From Bacillus badius NBRC 15713 (GTDB lineage: Bacteria > Bacillota > Bacilli > Bacillales > Domibacillaceae): 64,000 nt of DNA. The stretch is from positions 1 through 64,000 of the forward strand of contig NZ_BCVF01000020.1 in NCBI RefSeq assembly GCF_001591605.1, written 5' to 3'. Position 1 is the stretch's first letter, and every line of letters begins with the position of its first letter. The notes under the pieces are model-generated. The model did no database searches and was not told where the DNA came from. It worked only from the letters and a program-made list of their open reading frames with translations. Made by a program: the position numbers and the translations under genes. Positions 17,798 to 25,604 of this stretch are shown here, piece by piece.

Positions 17798-18659
17798 AAT
17801 CCAGTTTATTCACTTCCTCCTCCGCTCCCTTCCTTTGGTGCCGGAGCAGCTCTTTAATCACATAGGCAATGCCGCCATCCTCTTTTGTTCTCGTCACCCA
17901 ATCCGCTGCCTGTTTTACACTTTCAGGAGCATCCCCCATGACAATTCCGATGCCCGCTTCTCTAATTACTTCTTCATCAGCCTCATCCACGCCGATGACT
18001 GCAATTTCCGAACGGCTGATCATCATTCTTTCTGCCAAATATAAAATACTGTTCCATTTGGTTACCTCGAAAGCAGTGATTTCGATTTCATCCGTTCCCT
18101 TCTTTAAGAAGGACACTTCACTAAACATATTTTTTAATGCTTGCAGCACTTCTTCCCTTTCTCCCGGCTTAAAGAATTTGACATGAATCGATAAAGGAGA
18201 AATCGGATCTTCAAATAAATGATCAGATAATGAATGAACAAAATACTGGGAATATAAGAACTTTTGCGTGCGCTGCCACATGCTTCGCTTCACTAATGTA
18301 GCTGGAAGCCGTCCTCTATTGCTGGCAGAAAACTTTTCAGTGGCAAGTGTTACCTGACAATCAAATGATTCCAGAAACTGAACCATTTCATATGTGCATT
18401 CTTCATTCACTCGCTGGATATACACCGGTTTATCAAATTCAGAAGCTACATACGCTCCATTGTGGGCAATCAAGCAACTTTCCGGGATCAAGGCTTTCGC
18501 CATTTTCTTGACAAGAGGCAATTCTCGGTTAGAGTAAAAACAAACAGTCACGTTTTTTTTGCGTGCATAGCGAATTGCTTCCTTCGTTGACCTCGTGATC
18601 CGTGCTTTGTTTTGACCGGCAAACGCATCTATATTAATTGCTAACAAACGGTAAGCCAT
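17796..18659 (-). CDS. yhaX: Cof-type HAD-superfamily protein YhaX with altered catalytic motif
   Basis: The 287-residue protein has the Cof-type HAD layout: an N-terminal core strand (YRLLAINIDAFAG), a large cap domain, and C-terminal motifs (IAVIGVDEADEEVIREAGIG, GDAPESVKQAADWVT). HAD phosphatases use DxDGT at the N-terminus; here this reads NIDAF, so the nucleophilic first aspartate is asparagine and the GT is lost. The protein may be catalytically inactive. Its position next to hemZ and yheA matches YhaX of B. subtilis, a stress-related gene. Confidence 0.8.
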   Translation of the reverse strand: MAYRLLAINIDAFAGQNKARITRSTKEAIRYARKKNVTVCFYSNRELPLVKKMAKALIPESCLIAHNGAYVASEFDKPVYIQRVNEECTYEMVQFLESFDCQVTLATEKFSASNRGRLPATLVKRSMWQRTQKFLYSQYFVHSLSDHLFEDPISPLSIHVKFFKPGEREEVLQALKNMFSEVSFLKKGTDEIEITAFEVTKWNSILYLAERMMISRSEIAVIGVDEADEEVIREAGIGIVMGDAPESVKQAADWVTRTKEDGGIAYVIKELLRHQRKGAEEEVNKLD

Positions 18660-18772
18660 CTTCTCGTTCCCCCCTCATGTTGTCCTTTTTAGAAATTATG
18701 AGAAGAAAACAGGCTTTAGAACAAAGCTTTAAAAAGTCATTACAGTCAATAGGCAGCCTAAAAAATAAGAAA

Positions 18773-18808
18773 TGCCGGATTCTCCCTTTTTACAGGGAAA
18801 ACCCGGCA
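18773..18808 (-). terminator. Terminator of yheA
   Basis: TGCCGG (18773-18778) pairs with CCGGCA (18803-18808), with an inner TCCCT/AGGGA stem. It is downstream of yheA on the minus strand and is followed by a T-rich stretch. Confidence 0.65.
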
Positions 18809-18825
18809 CTTTACATGCTTAACCG

Positions 18826-19179
18826 TTATTCTGCCATCGCTCCATACATTTCCTCGAGCGGCTTCATAATAATTTTGTTCACATCTGCAATCACCATGCT
18901 CATTCTTTGCTCAGCCTCCATCAATTTAGAAATGAGAGGATGCTGCTGAACAAGAGCCATTGTTTTTTGCGCCTGCTGCACTTCTTCTTCCGTGATCTCC
19001 TGCCCGGTCATTTGTTTTTCCTGCAATCGCATCTGTACATTTCGAAAGTTCTCGAAAATTCCCCTTGCTTCCTCGCTAGCCTCTACATCTGCATACAGCT
19101 GTTTTAACGCGAGATACTCTTGGCTTTGGCGCAGACCTTTTTCCATTTCATACGCCAGATCATATAAATTGGCTGCCAT
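18826..19179 (-). CDS. yheA: YlbF/YmcA-family protein YheA
   Basis: This 117-residue helical protein is very close to B. subtilis YheA (FENFRNVQMRLQEKQMTGQE, QQAQKTMALVQQHP, EAEQRMSMVIADVNKIIMKP). Relatives YlbF and YmcA form a complex that influences RNA processing and developmental phosphorelays, but a role for YheA itself is not established. Confidence 0.9.
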   Translation of the reverse strand: MAANLYDLAYEMEKGLRQSQEYLALKQLYADVEASEEARGIFENFRNVQMRLQEKQMTGQEITEEEVQQAQKTMALVQQHPLISKLMEAEQRMSMVIADVNKIIMKPLEEMYGAMAE

Positions 19180-19246
19180 GTTCTTCCTCCTTCATTGTAA
19201 GCATGACTTCACTTTAACAAACTATGCGCAAGTTCGCGAGACTTTC

Positions 19247-20380
19247 CTAGAATAAACGGATGATAAGTCCTTGAATCAAGCCAATCGCTCCACCGAGCAC
19301 GCCTCCAAGAAGCGTGATCATCTTCAGCTCCCGGCGGGCAATATCCAACACGATTTGTTCCAAGCGTGCGAGAGAAAAAGTTTCCACCTGTTCGCGGACA
19401 ATGTCCCCAATCCGCAATTTCTGCATAATGGCCGGCAAGCGGCTTGCCACTACAGAGCCCGCTCTTTCCACTAGCAGCGGAATAATTTCATTGATAATCT
19501 TCTCTTCAAACGGCTGTAAAAAGACAGACACAGGCTTTTGGAATAAAGAAGCCAGATCAAGCTGACGCAGAATGAAGCTTTTTCCTTTAGTCAGCGCTTT
19601 TTCATCAGAGAATTTCTGCAGAACATCTTCCCACTTCCAATCAAGCAGCTTATCCCACTCTTTTTGCAAGAGCGTGTTCAGCAAATCCTTTGTGCCCGGA
19701 CTGCTTAAGAACTTGATAATTTCCGGCTGAATTTTATCCTCCAGTGAGGTATTGCCCAAAATCATTTGCACCATGCTGCCAAGCTTGCCCCATTCAGCAA
19801 GAAAGTCATCTGTCATTCTTTTGACCCGTGTTTTTCCTTCCAAGCCGGAGAAATAATCTATACCTTTTGTCAGGATATAACGGGAGACATCAGGAACTTT
19901 TTCCTCCATCGTATCAAGCCATTGCGCAGGCAGCGATTCCCTAATCGTCTGATCAAGGTAGAAGCTTTTGATTTTGTGATATTTATTGTCGATCCAGCTC
20001 TCAACCCAGCGCTCTGTTTGTTGCTCAGCCTCTTTAAAATGCAGCTTGTCCAACAGCTCGGCTAACGTCTGATCGGCAGCAAGCAGCGGTTTTGCCTCTT
20101 TCTGCAACATCACGGTTACATCCCGGCGAAAGTCTGGTTCATTCAGCTTGCGTTCAATGCTTTCCGGCGTCAGCAAATGCTCTTCCACTGTTCTGCCAAT
20201 TTGCCGAGCCAGCTCGCCCCTTCGTTTCGGAATCAAGCCGGGCGTAAATGGAAGCTTCCATTTGCCAATATATTTCGGCTCATACGGGCGAAAAAGCATC
20301 CGGATGGCAATCGCATTTGTGACCGCCCCAATGGCTGCACCGATGAAAACCATAAAAATAAGCAACGTTACTATATTCAT
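19247..20380 (-). CDS. yheB: DUF445 membrane protein YheB
   Basis: This 377-residue DUF445 protein has a hydrophobic helix at each end (VTLLIFMVFIGAAIGAVTNA at the N-terminus; LGGVLGGAIGLIQGLIIRLF at the C-terminus) around a long helical soluble part. The motif NAIAIRMLFRPYEPKYIGKW is diagnostic. Three ATG codons lie close together; I prefer the third (20380), with AGGTGA 9 bases before it. In B. subtilis YheB is connected with spores. The ATP-grasp genes yheC and yheD, usually nearby, are absent. Confidence 0.85.
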   Translation of the reverse strand: MNIVTLLIFMVFIGAAIGAVTNAIAIRMLFRPYEPKYIGKWKLPFTPGLIPKRRGELARQIGRTVEEHLLTPESIERKLNEPDFRRDVTVMLQKEAKPLLAADQTLAELLDKLHFKEAEQQTERWVESWIDNKYHKIKSFYLDQTIRESLPAQWLDTMEEKVPDVSRYILTKGIDYFSGLEGKTRVKRMTDDFLAEWGKLGSMVQMILGNTSLEDKIQPEIIKFLSSPGTKDLLNTLLQKEWDKLLDWKWEDVLQKFSDEKALTKGKSFILRQLDLASLFQKPVSVFLQPFEEKIINEIIPLLVERAGSVVASRLPAIMQKLRIGDIVREQVETFSLARLEQIVLDIARRELKMITLLGGVLGGAIGLIQGLIIRLF

Positions 20381-20463
20381 CTGCATCATTCACCTGCCAT
20401 TTATTCATCACCAGCGATGCCGGCTCTTTCATTATAAGTGGAATTGGCGAAAGTTAGCAAATA

Positions 20464-20492
20464 TTGTCGCGTTTGACAGGGTAGGGTATGAT
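20464..20492 (+). promoter_or_regulatory. Candidate promoter of yheE
   Basis: TTGTCG (20464-20469), a 17-base spacer and TATGAT (20487-20492) end 18 bases before the yheE start. Confidence 0.45.
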
Positions 20493-20510
20493 GAATGAGA
20501 GGTGAAGACG

Positions 20511-20723
20511 ATGTTGCTGCATTTTCAATACAAACCGCTTTATCAAGGAGAGCAGCTCCCCGGATGGGCCTTTTCTTTTTATTATAAAAAAAGACGAATG
20601 TCCGGAAACTACCTGCCCGATGGAACGATCGAATGGCTGTCAAACCAACCGTCAGAGACTGAACGCCAGCCGCTCGAACAGCAAATCCACAGCTTAATGC
20701 TTTATCATGTCTATGACCGTTAA
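20511..20723 (+). CDS. yheE: YheE-family small protein (DUF5342), 70 aa
   Basis: The sequence begins MLLHFQYKPLYQGEQLPGWA and ends QIHSLMLYHVYDR, both typical of YheE. GAGGTGAAGACG stands before the ATG at 20511. It is soluble and of unknown function. It occupies the yheE position between yheB and sspB, as in B. subtilis. Confidence 0.85.
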   Translation: MLLHFQYKPLYQGEQLPGWAFSFYYKKRRMSGNYLPDGTIEWLSNQPSETERQPLEQQIHSLMLYHVYDR

Positions 20724-20760
20724 TCAAAATGGCTGGAATAGCTTTTTTCATTTGCGTCCA

Positions 20761-20838
20761 TATTATAAATAGGCTTCGCTAACAGCTTTCGGCTTATTCA
20801 CACGCCCAAGAAACTGTTAACGAAGCCTTTATAATAAA
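20761..20838. repeat. Long imperfect inverted repeat before the 67-residue gene
   Basis: A 25-base arm (20761-20785) pairs with 20814-20838 around a 28-base loop, with only a few mismatches (core AGGCTTCGCTAACAG against CTGTTAACGAAGCCT). The right arm runs into the AAGGGGGG ribosome binding site of the next gene. Both arms contain TATAAT-like sequence. Confidence 0.7.
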
Positions 20839-20853
20839 GGGGGGCGTTAAGCA

Positions 20854-21057
20854 ATGGATCCAAAAAACAAAGACCTTTCCTTTTTGCCCGACACACAATT
20901 TGAAGGAAAAGACCAAGCTTACTTAGACATTGATCGAATGATTAATGAAGGACTCTCCGGGGGCTCCGTTCATACAAGAGACGAGTCGCTCACCGCCAAC
21001 ATTGAAGAAACAACGCCTTTTCTAGAAGAGGCGCCGCCAAACTCAGAGATACAATAA
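20854..21057 (+). CDS. Small acidic protein of unknown function, 67 aa (yheF position)
   Basis: This is a very acidic, soluble protein (MDPKNKDLSFLPDTQFEGKD ... TPFLEEAPPNSEIQ). A strong AAGGGGGGCG site precedes its ATG. It lies between yheE and sspB, where B. subtilis has yheF, but I cannot claim homology. Long inverted repeats flank it on both sides. Confidence 0.65.
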   Translation: MDPKNKDLSFLPDTQFEGKDQAYLDIDRMINEGLSGGSVHTRDESLTANIEETTPFLEEAPPNSEIQ

Positions 21058-21060
21058 ACA

Positions 21061-21129
21061 AAGCTGTCCTTTTCGTGCCGGACATCTATCGTCATGCGAT
21101 TAGAAGGTCTGGCACGTTAAGAACAGCTT
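21061..21129. repeat. Long imperfect inverted repeat after the 67-residue gene
   Basis: A 23-base arm (21061-21083) pairs with 21107-21129 with four mismatches. The 23-base loop contains its own small hairpin (ATCG ... CGAT). It lies exactly between two convergent genes and probably acts as a terminator for both, although it lacks a T tract. Confidence 0.7.
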
Positions 21130-21388
21130 ATCTGCTTTTAACAATCATATTCACAGCTTCTTGGATAGCTTCCTCTGCATTTTGCCCCTTTTCATTGGCT
21201 TCTCTGATACAGCTCTCCAAATTTTTGGCTACAATTAATCCAATTGATCGATCCACAGCCGAACGGATAGCTGACAATTGAGTCACTACTTCTTTGCAAT
21301 GCTTGTCATCTTCCATCATTTTAATAACACCTCTTATTTGCCCCTCGATCCGATTCAGCCGGTTTTTTACATCGCGGTTGTATTCCAT
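21128..21388 (-). CDS. CsoR-family regulator of the CstR (persulfide-sensing) type
   Basis: This 86-residue all-helical DNA-binding repressor belongs to the CsoR/RcnR family. Two cysteines are present at positions 31 and 60, but the residue that is histidine in copper-sensing CsoR is asparagine here (KNLESC). This Cys-Asn-Cys pattern and numbering are those of the persulfide sensor CstR, which controls sulfide detoxification genes. None of the usual targets (rhodanese, persulfide dioxygenase, TauE-like) lies next to it. Confidence 0.85.
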   Translation of the reverse strand: MEYNRDVKNRLNRIEGQIRGVIKMMEDDKHCKEVVTQLSAIRSAVDRSIGLIVAKNLESCIREANEKGQNAEEAIQEAVNMIVKSR

Positions 21389-21521
21389 AACTCCGTCACC
21401 TCTTATTCCTAGAATAGATCATCCACTTCATTGTCGATATGTATCATCAGTATAGCATAATGCTTTAAAAAACACCTTTTAAACGTCAAATGAACAGGAA
21501 TAAATTGCCAAGCGATATTTT

Positions 21522-21551
21522 TGAATAAACTTTTTGAATCCAAACATACTA
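21522..21551 (+). promoter_or_regulatory. Sigma-G (forespore) promoter of sspB
   Basis: TGAATA (21522-21527), a 17-base spacer and CATACTA (21545-21551) match the sigma-G consensus almost perfectly. Transcription would start near 21558, about 120 bases before sspB. Confidence 0.85.
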
Positions 21552-21578
21552 GTAGTACAAACAGCAACACTTCAAAGC

Positions 21579-21644
21579 GGTGGACCTAACCAGATAGTCT
21601 GGACGCAGTCAATGCGTGCTGGTGCAATTCCAGAGGGTCCAGCC
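21579..21644 (+). ncRNA. Cloverleaf-shaped RNA element in the sspB leader
   Basis: Four helices meet in one junction. P1 is 21579-21586 with 21636-21644, P2 is CCAGA/TCTGG (21590-21602), P3 is ACGCA/TGCGT (21603-21617), and P4 is CTGG/CCAG (21619-21633). The 7-base P4 loop TGCAATT resembles a tRNA T-loop. Thirteen A residues (21645-21657) follow, then the sspB ribosome binding site. It does not fit a normal tRNA and I recognise no riboswitch or ribozyme class. It lies wholly inside the predicted leader. Confidence 0.6.
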
Positions 21645-21680
21645 AAAAAAAAAAAAACACACAACAGGAGATGACAAAAC

Positions 21681-21884
21681 ATGGCAAACAACAACAACAA
21701 CAACCAACTTTTAGTTGAAGGTGCTCAACAAGCTATCGACCAAATGAAGTACGAAATCGCTTCTGAATTCGGCGTACAACTTGGTGCAGATTCAACATCT
21801 CGTTCTAACGGTTCTGTAGGTGGAGAAATCACTAAGCGTCTTGTAGCAATGGCTCAACAACAAATGAGCGGTTTCCAACGCTAA
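21681..21884 (+). CDS. sspB: Alpha/beta-type small acid-soluble spore protein SspB
   Basis: SASP coats and protects DNA in the dormant spore and is degraded at germination by the protease GPR. The 67-residue sequence has the two conserved blocks: [19 protein letters not shown], containing the GPR cleavage site (after Glu25), and [25 protein letters not shown] precedes the ATG. Expression is expected in the forespore from the sigma-G promoter. Confidence 0.95.
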   Translation: MANNNNNNQLLVEGAQQAIDQMKYEIASEFGVQLGADSTSRSNGSVGGEITKRLVAMAQQQMSGFQR

Positions 21885-21914
21885 TTTAGCTTTACAATTT
21901 CATACAAATGGCTT

Positions 21915-21938
21915 GAGCCCCTGAATATTCAGGGGCTC
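21915..21938. terminator. Hairpin between sspB and fumC
   Basis: A perfect 24-bp palindrome (arms GAGCCCCTGAAT and its complement) lies between the convergent sspB and fumC genes. The T tract is weak on both sides. Confidence 0.7.
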
Positions 21939-21948
21939 TATTGCTGAT

Positions 21949-23322
21949 TTAGAGATTAACCATCTTAGAAGGATCAATCCATTCATCATATTGCTTTGCC
22001 GTCAGATAACCAGTTTGAACGGCGGCTTCCTTCAATGTTAATCCTTCTTTATGAGCCAGCTTGGCAATTTCGGCTGCTTTTTCATAACCAATGTGCGGGT
22101 TAAGAGCTGTAACAAGCATCAGCGAGCGTTCCATTAGCTGCTGGATCACTTCTTTATTCGCTTCAAGTCCAGCTGCACATCTTTTGTCAAATGACTGAAT
22201 CCCTTCAGCCAAAAGGCGGATAGACTGAAGCACATTATAGATGATTACCGGCTTGAAAACATTTAATTCAAAGTTCCCTTGGCTTGCAGCAAAGCCGACC
22301 GTTGCATCGTTTCCGAATATTTGAGCCGCCACCATTGTCATCGCCTCACTTTGCGTCGGGTTTACTTTTCCTGGCATAATTGAACTGCCCGGCTCATTTG
22401 CAGGAATGGTAAGTTCCCCGATGCCGCTGCGCGGACCGCTCGCCAGCCAGCGTATATCATTCGCTATTTTCATCATATCAGCCGCGAGGGCTTTCAGCGC
22501 TCCATGAAAATAAACAAGCTCATCATGGCTCGTTAGCGCATGAAACTTATTTGGGGACGATTCAAATCGATACCCTGTTTGCTTTTCCAGCTGTTCAGCT
22601 ACCTTATGGCCGAATGACGGATCCGCGTTAATACCGGTGCCTACGGCAGTGCCGCCAATAGCTAAGCGAAGCAAATACTGCTGTGCCTGTTCCAGCATCT
22701 CCATGCTCCGGTCAATCATCGCTCGCCATCCGGAAATTTCTTGTCCGAGAGTTAGCGGTGTAGCATCCTGCAAGTGGGTGCGGCCAATTTTAATTACATG
22801 CATGTATTCCTTTTCCTTCTGCTCAAGCGTTTTCTTAAACTGGACAAGAGCCGGTTTCAAACGCTGCGCTGCCTCGTGATAGGCAGCGATATGCATAGCG
22901 GTTGGAAAAGTATCATTGGAACTTTGTGACATATTGACATCGTCATTTGGATGAATGAGCTTCTCTTTGCCAGCAATTTCACTTCCTCTTCTGGCCACGA
23001 CTTCATTCACATTCATATTAGACTGGGTGCCGCTTCCTGTCTGCCAGACCACGAGCGGAAAATGGCCATCCCACTTTCCTTGAATTATTTCGTCGCACGC
23101 CTGAACAATTGCTTGTTTTTTTTCAGCAGGCAACTTGCCGAGCTGTTCATTGGCCATGGCTGCCGCTTTTTTTAACTGAGCAAATGCATGAATCACCTCG
23201 ATAGGCATTTTTTCTGTTCCTATCGGAAAGTTCTCTTTGCTTCGCTGCGTCTGTGCCCCCCAATATTTATCTGCCGGCACTTTCATTTCTCCCAACGTAT
23301 CTCGTTCTATTCTAAATTCCAT
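21949..23322 (-). CDS. fumC: Class II fumarate hydratase FumC (CitG)
   Basis: Fumarase interconverts fumarate and malate in the TCA cycle and is a homotetramer without iron. The superfamily signature [10 protein letters not shown] is at 312-321, the catalytic histidine region [11 protein letters not shown] is around 183, and [12 protein letters not shown] and [11 protein letters not shown] are also present. Its 457 residues are normal length. A good GAGGAGG site precedes the ATG. It is monocistronic, next to the leucine genes. Confidence 0.96.
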   Translation of the reverse strand: MEFRIERDTLGEMKVPADKYWGAQTQRSKENFPIGTEKMPIEVIHAFAQLKKAAAMANEQLGKLPAEKKQAIVQACDEIIQGKWDGHFPLVVWQTGSGTQSNMNVNEVVARRGSEIAGKEKLIHPNDDVNMSQSSNDTFPTAMHIAAYHEAAQRLKPALVQFKKTLEQKEKEYMHVIKIGRTHLQDATPLTLGQEISGWRAMIDRSMEMLEQAQQYLLRLAIGGTAVGTGINADPSFGHKVAEQLEKQTGYRFESSPNKFHALTSHDELVYFHGALKALAADMMKIANDIRWLASGPRSGIGELTIPANEPGSSIMPGKVNPTQSEAMTMVAAQIFGNDATVGFAASQGNFELNVFKPVIIYNVLQSIRLLAEGIQSFDKRCAAGLEANKEVIQQLMERSLMLVTALNPHIGYEKAAEIAKLAHKEGLTLKEAAVQTGYLTAKQYDEWIDPSKMVNL

Positions 23323-23415
23323 TTTAATTCCTCCTCATCTCATGTTCCTGTATCACTTTTCCCTGTTTATATGTAAATCATTCCTTTCAATTTCCATAAA
23401 CAAGTGAAAATACAA

Positions 23416-23447
23416 GCAAAAGACTGCGTTTATCCGCAGCCTTTTGC
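23416..23447 (-). terminator. Terminator of the ilv-leu cluster after leuD
   Basis: 13-bp arms GCAAAAGACTGCG and CGCAGCCTTTTGC (one mismatch) lie 18 bases after leuD and on the minus strand are followed by TTGTATTTT. Confidence 0.8.
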
Positions 23448-23464
23448 TCCATCTACATATAGAA

Positions 23465-24058
23465 TTAACTTATGCTTTCCGCTTTCTTTTCATAGCTGCT
23501 GATTTCATCCTCAAGGTTGAGGGTAACAGCAATTTCATCCCAGCCATTTAAAAGCATTTGCTTCCAATAGGGATCAATGTCAAAGTCAGCTGCAAATCCT
23601 TTTCTGTCTGTAATATCCTGATCTTTCAAATTAATGAATAGGCGATACCCCGGCTCTTTCGCCTTTTCCATTATTTCACTTACTTCTGCTTCTGTCAGGC
23701 GAATCGCCAAAATGCCGTTTTTGACGCAGTTATTATAGAAAATATCAGCAAAGCTAGGAGCAATGATCACTCGGAAGCCATAATCAAGCAATGCCCATGG
23801 AGCGTGTTCCCGGGAAGAGCCGCAGCCGAAGTTCTCACCCGCCACTAAAATTTCAGCCTGTTCATATTGCATTTGATTCATAATAAAGTCTTCTCTTTTA
23901 TTCCCATCATCATCAAAACGCCAATGATGGAATAGAAACTGGCCGAAGCCTTGCCGTTCAATCCGCTTTAAAAACTGTTTTGGGATGATTTGATCTGTAT
24001 CCACATTTACACGGTTGAGAGGGCAGACAATACCGTTGAATTTATTGATTGCTTCCAT
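23465..24058 (-). CDS. leuD: 3-Isopropylmalate dehydratase small subunit LeuD
   Basis: LeuD is the swivelling small subunit that, with LeuC, converts 2-isopropylmalate to 3-isopropylmalate in leucine synthesis. NFGCGSSREHAPWAL is the conserved signature, and NVDTDQIIPKQFL lies near the N-terminus. Its 197 residues are normal. It follows leuC by 12 bases and is the last gene of the cluster. Confidence 0.95.
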   Translation of the reverse strand: MEAINKFNGIVCPLNRVNVDTDQIIPKQFLKRIERQGFGQFLFHHWRFDDDGNKREDFIMNQMQYEQAEILVAGENFGCGSSREHAPWALLDYGFRVIIAPSFADIFYNNCVKNGILAIRLTEAEVSEIMEKAKEPGYRLFINLKDQDITDRKGFAADFDIDPYWKQMLLNGWDEIAVTLNLEDEISSYEKKAESIS

Positions 24059-24070
24059 GTTTCTTCCCCC

Positions 24071-25483
24071 TTATTGATGCACTTTGGCTAGTTTGCGAAC
24101 ATCAGTGAACTTGCCGGTAACAGCGGCAGCGGCAGCCATCGGCGGGCTGACTAAGTGCGTTTTGGAACCATTTCCTTGACGCCCTTCAAAATTGCGGTTA
24201 GAAGTGGAGGCGCATCGTTTTCCGGATGGAACGATATCATCGTTCATCGCCAGGCACATGCTGCAGCCGGACTCCCGCCATTCAAAGCCAGCGTCGATAA
24301 ATATTTGATCTAATCCTTCCGCTTCAGCTGCCTGCTTCACCGTTTGCGATCCAGGAACAACAATGGCTGTCACTCCTTCCTGAACCTTTCTGCCTTTTGC
24401 CACCTCCGCAGCTGCCCGCAAATCGCTGATACGTGAATTCGTACAGGAGCCGATAAATACATAGTCTACGGGAATCTCTTCAAGCTGCGTGCCTGCTGCC
24501 AATTCCATGTAGTCTAATGCCCGGGCAACAGATTCACGGTCTGCTTGACGCTCAAACTGCTCAGGATCAGGAACGGATGCACTGATGCCACTTCCCATGG
24601 ATGGATTCGTTCCCCAAGTGACTTGCGGTTCAATCTCTTCTCCGGCAATTTCAAGCGTTAAATCATATTCTGCGCCCTCATCGGTCGCAAGCGCCAGCCA
24701 ATGTTGAGCCGCTTTTTCAAATTCCTCTCCCTGTGGAGCGTAACGGCGCCCTCGCAAATACTCAACCGTTTTTTCATCCGGGCTAATCAAGCCAGCACGT
24801 GCCCCTGCTTCAATGGACATGTTACAGACAGTCATCCGCTCCTCCATAGATAGCTCACGGATCGCTTCGCCGGTATATTCTATAATATAGCCTGTCCCTG
24901 CGTTAACACCATATTTAGCAATGACCGCAAGAATTAAGTCTTTCGCTGTCACGCCAAAACCAAGCTTTCCAGTTACTTTTACCTGCAAGGTTTTTGGACG
25001 GGATTGCCAGAGAGTTTGTGTAGCTAGCACGTGCTCTACTTCACTTGTGCCAATTCCAAACGATAAAGCGCCAAAAGCCCCGTGCGTAGATGTGTGGCTA
25101 TCTCCGCATACAATCGTTTTTCCTGGTTGTGTTAAGCCAAGCTCAGGACCGATAACGTGTACAATCCCCTGATCTGGATGGTTAATATCGGCTAGTTCGA
25201 TGCCAAATTCTTTACAATTTTGCTCAAGTGTCGTCATCTGCTTTTTAGAGACGGGATCATTAATGATATGGCGGTTGACCGTCGGCACGTTATGATCCAT
25301 AGTCGCGTAGGTTAAGTCCGGACGGCGGACTTGGCGGTTATTCATGCGCAAGCCTTCAAATGCTTGCGGAGAAGTCACTTCATGTACTAAATGAAGATCA
25401 ATATATAAAAGATCCGGTTTTCCTTCTTCTCTGTGTACAACGTGTTGTTCCCAAATTTTCTCAATAACTGTTTTTGGTGCCAT
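24071..25483 (-). CDS. leuC: 3-Isopropylmalate dehydratase large subunit LeuC
   Basis: LeuC is the aconitase-fold subunit carrying the [4Fe-4S] cluster. The cluster cysteines are visible in [11 protein letters not shown] and [10 protein letters not shown]. Other signatures include [19 protein letters not shown] and [10 protein letters not shown]. Its 470 residues are normal. GAGGGGGC precedes the ATG. An intrinsic terminator lies 50 bases upstream, between leuB and leuC, so leuCD expression depends on read-through or an unrecognised promoter. Confidence 0.95.
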   Translation of the reverse strand: MAPKTVIEKIWEQHVVHREEGKPDLLYIDLHLVHEVTSPQAFEGLRMNNRQVRRPDLTYATMDHNVPTVNRHIINDPVSKKQMTTLEQNCKEFGIELADINHPDQGIVHVIGPELGLTQPGKTIVCGDSHTSTHGAFGALSFGIGTSEVEHVLATQTLWQSRPKTLQVKVTGKLGFGVTAKDLILAVIAKYGVNAGTGYIIEYTGEAIRELSMEERMTVCNMSIEAGARAGLISPDEKTVEYLRGRRYAPQGEEFEKAAQHWLALATDEGAEYDLTLEIAGEEIEPQVTWGTNPSMGSGISASVPDPEQFERQADRESVARALDYMELAAGTQLEEIPVDYVFIGSCTNSRISDLRAAAEVAKGRKVQEGVTAIVVPGSQTVKQAAEAEGLDQIFIDAGFEWRESGCSMCLAMNDDIVPSGKRCASTSNRNFEGRQGNGSKTHLVSPPMAAAAAVTGKFTDVRKLAKVHQ

Positions 25484-25535
25484 AAAACAGCCCCCTCACT
25501 GTCTTTTTTAGCTTAATGATGAAACATCGCTTTTG

Positions 25536-25583
25536 AAAAAAGAGGGATTCCGATCTCCTGGTGGAAAATACGGAATCCTCTCT
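25536..25583 (-). terminator. Intrinsic terminator between leuB and leuC
   Basis: The 12-bp arms AGAGGGATTCCG (25541-25552) and CGGAATCCTCTC (about 25571-25582, one mismatch) are followed on the minus strand by CTTTTTTC. This begins 22 bases after the leuB stop. It has all the features of a factor-independent terminator inside an operon. Confidence 0.8.
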
Positions 25584-25604
25584 ATACTGTCCATTGATTT
25601 TGGC

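Noticed and set aside
21579-21645. Reading the sspB leader cloverleaf as a tRNA gene
   Set aside because: The D-arm has a 5-bp stem with a 3-base loop and the middle arm has a 5-base loop, so there is no normal anticodon loop. It lies within an mRNA leader.
25484-25541. A promoter for leuCD after the leuB-leuC terminator
   Set aside because: I could find no pair of -35 and -10 boxes with acceptable spacing in this short segment.
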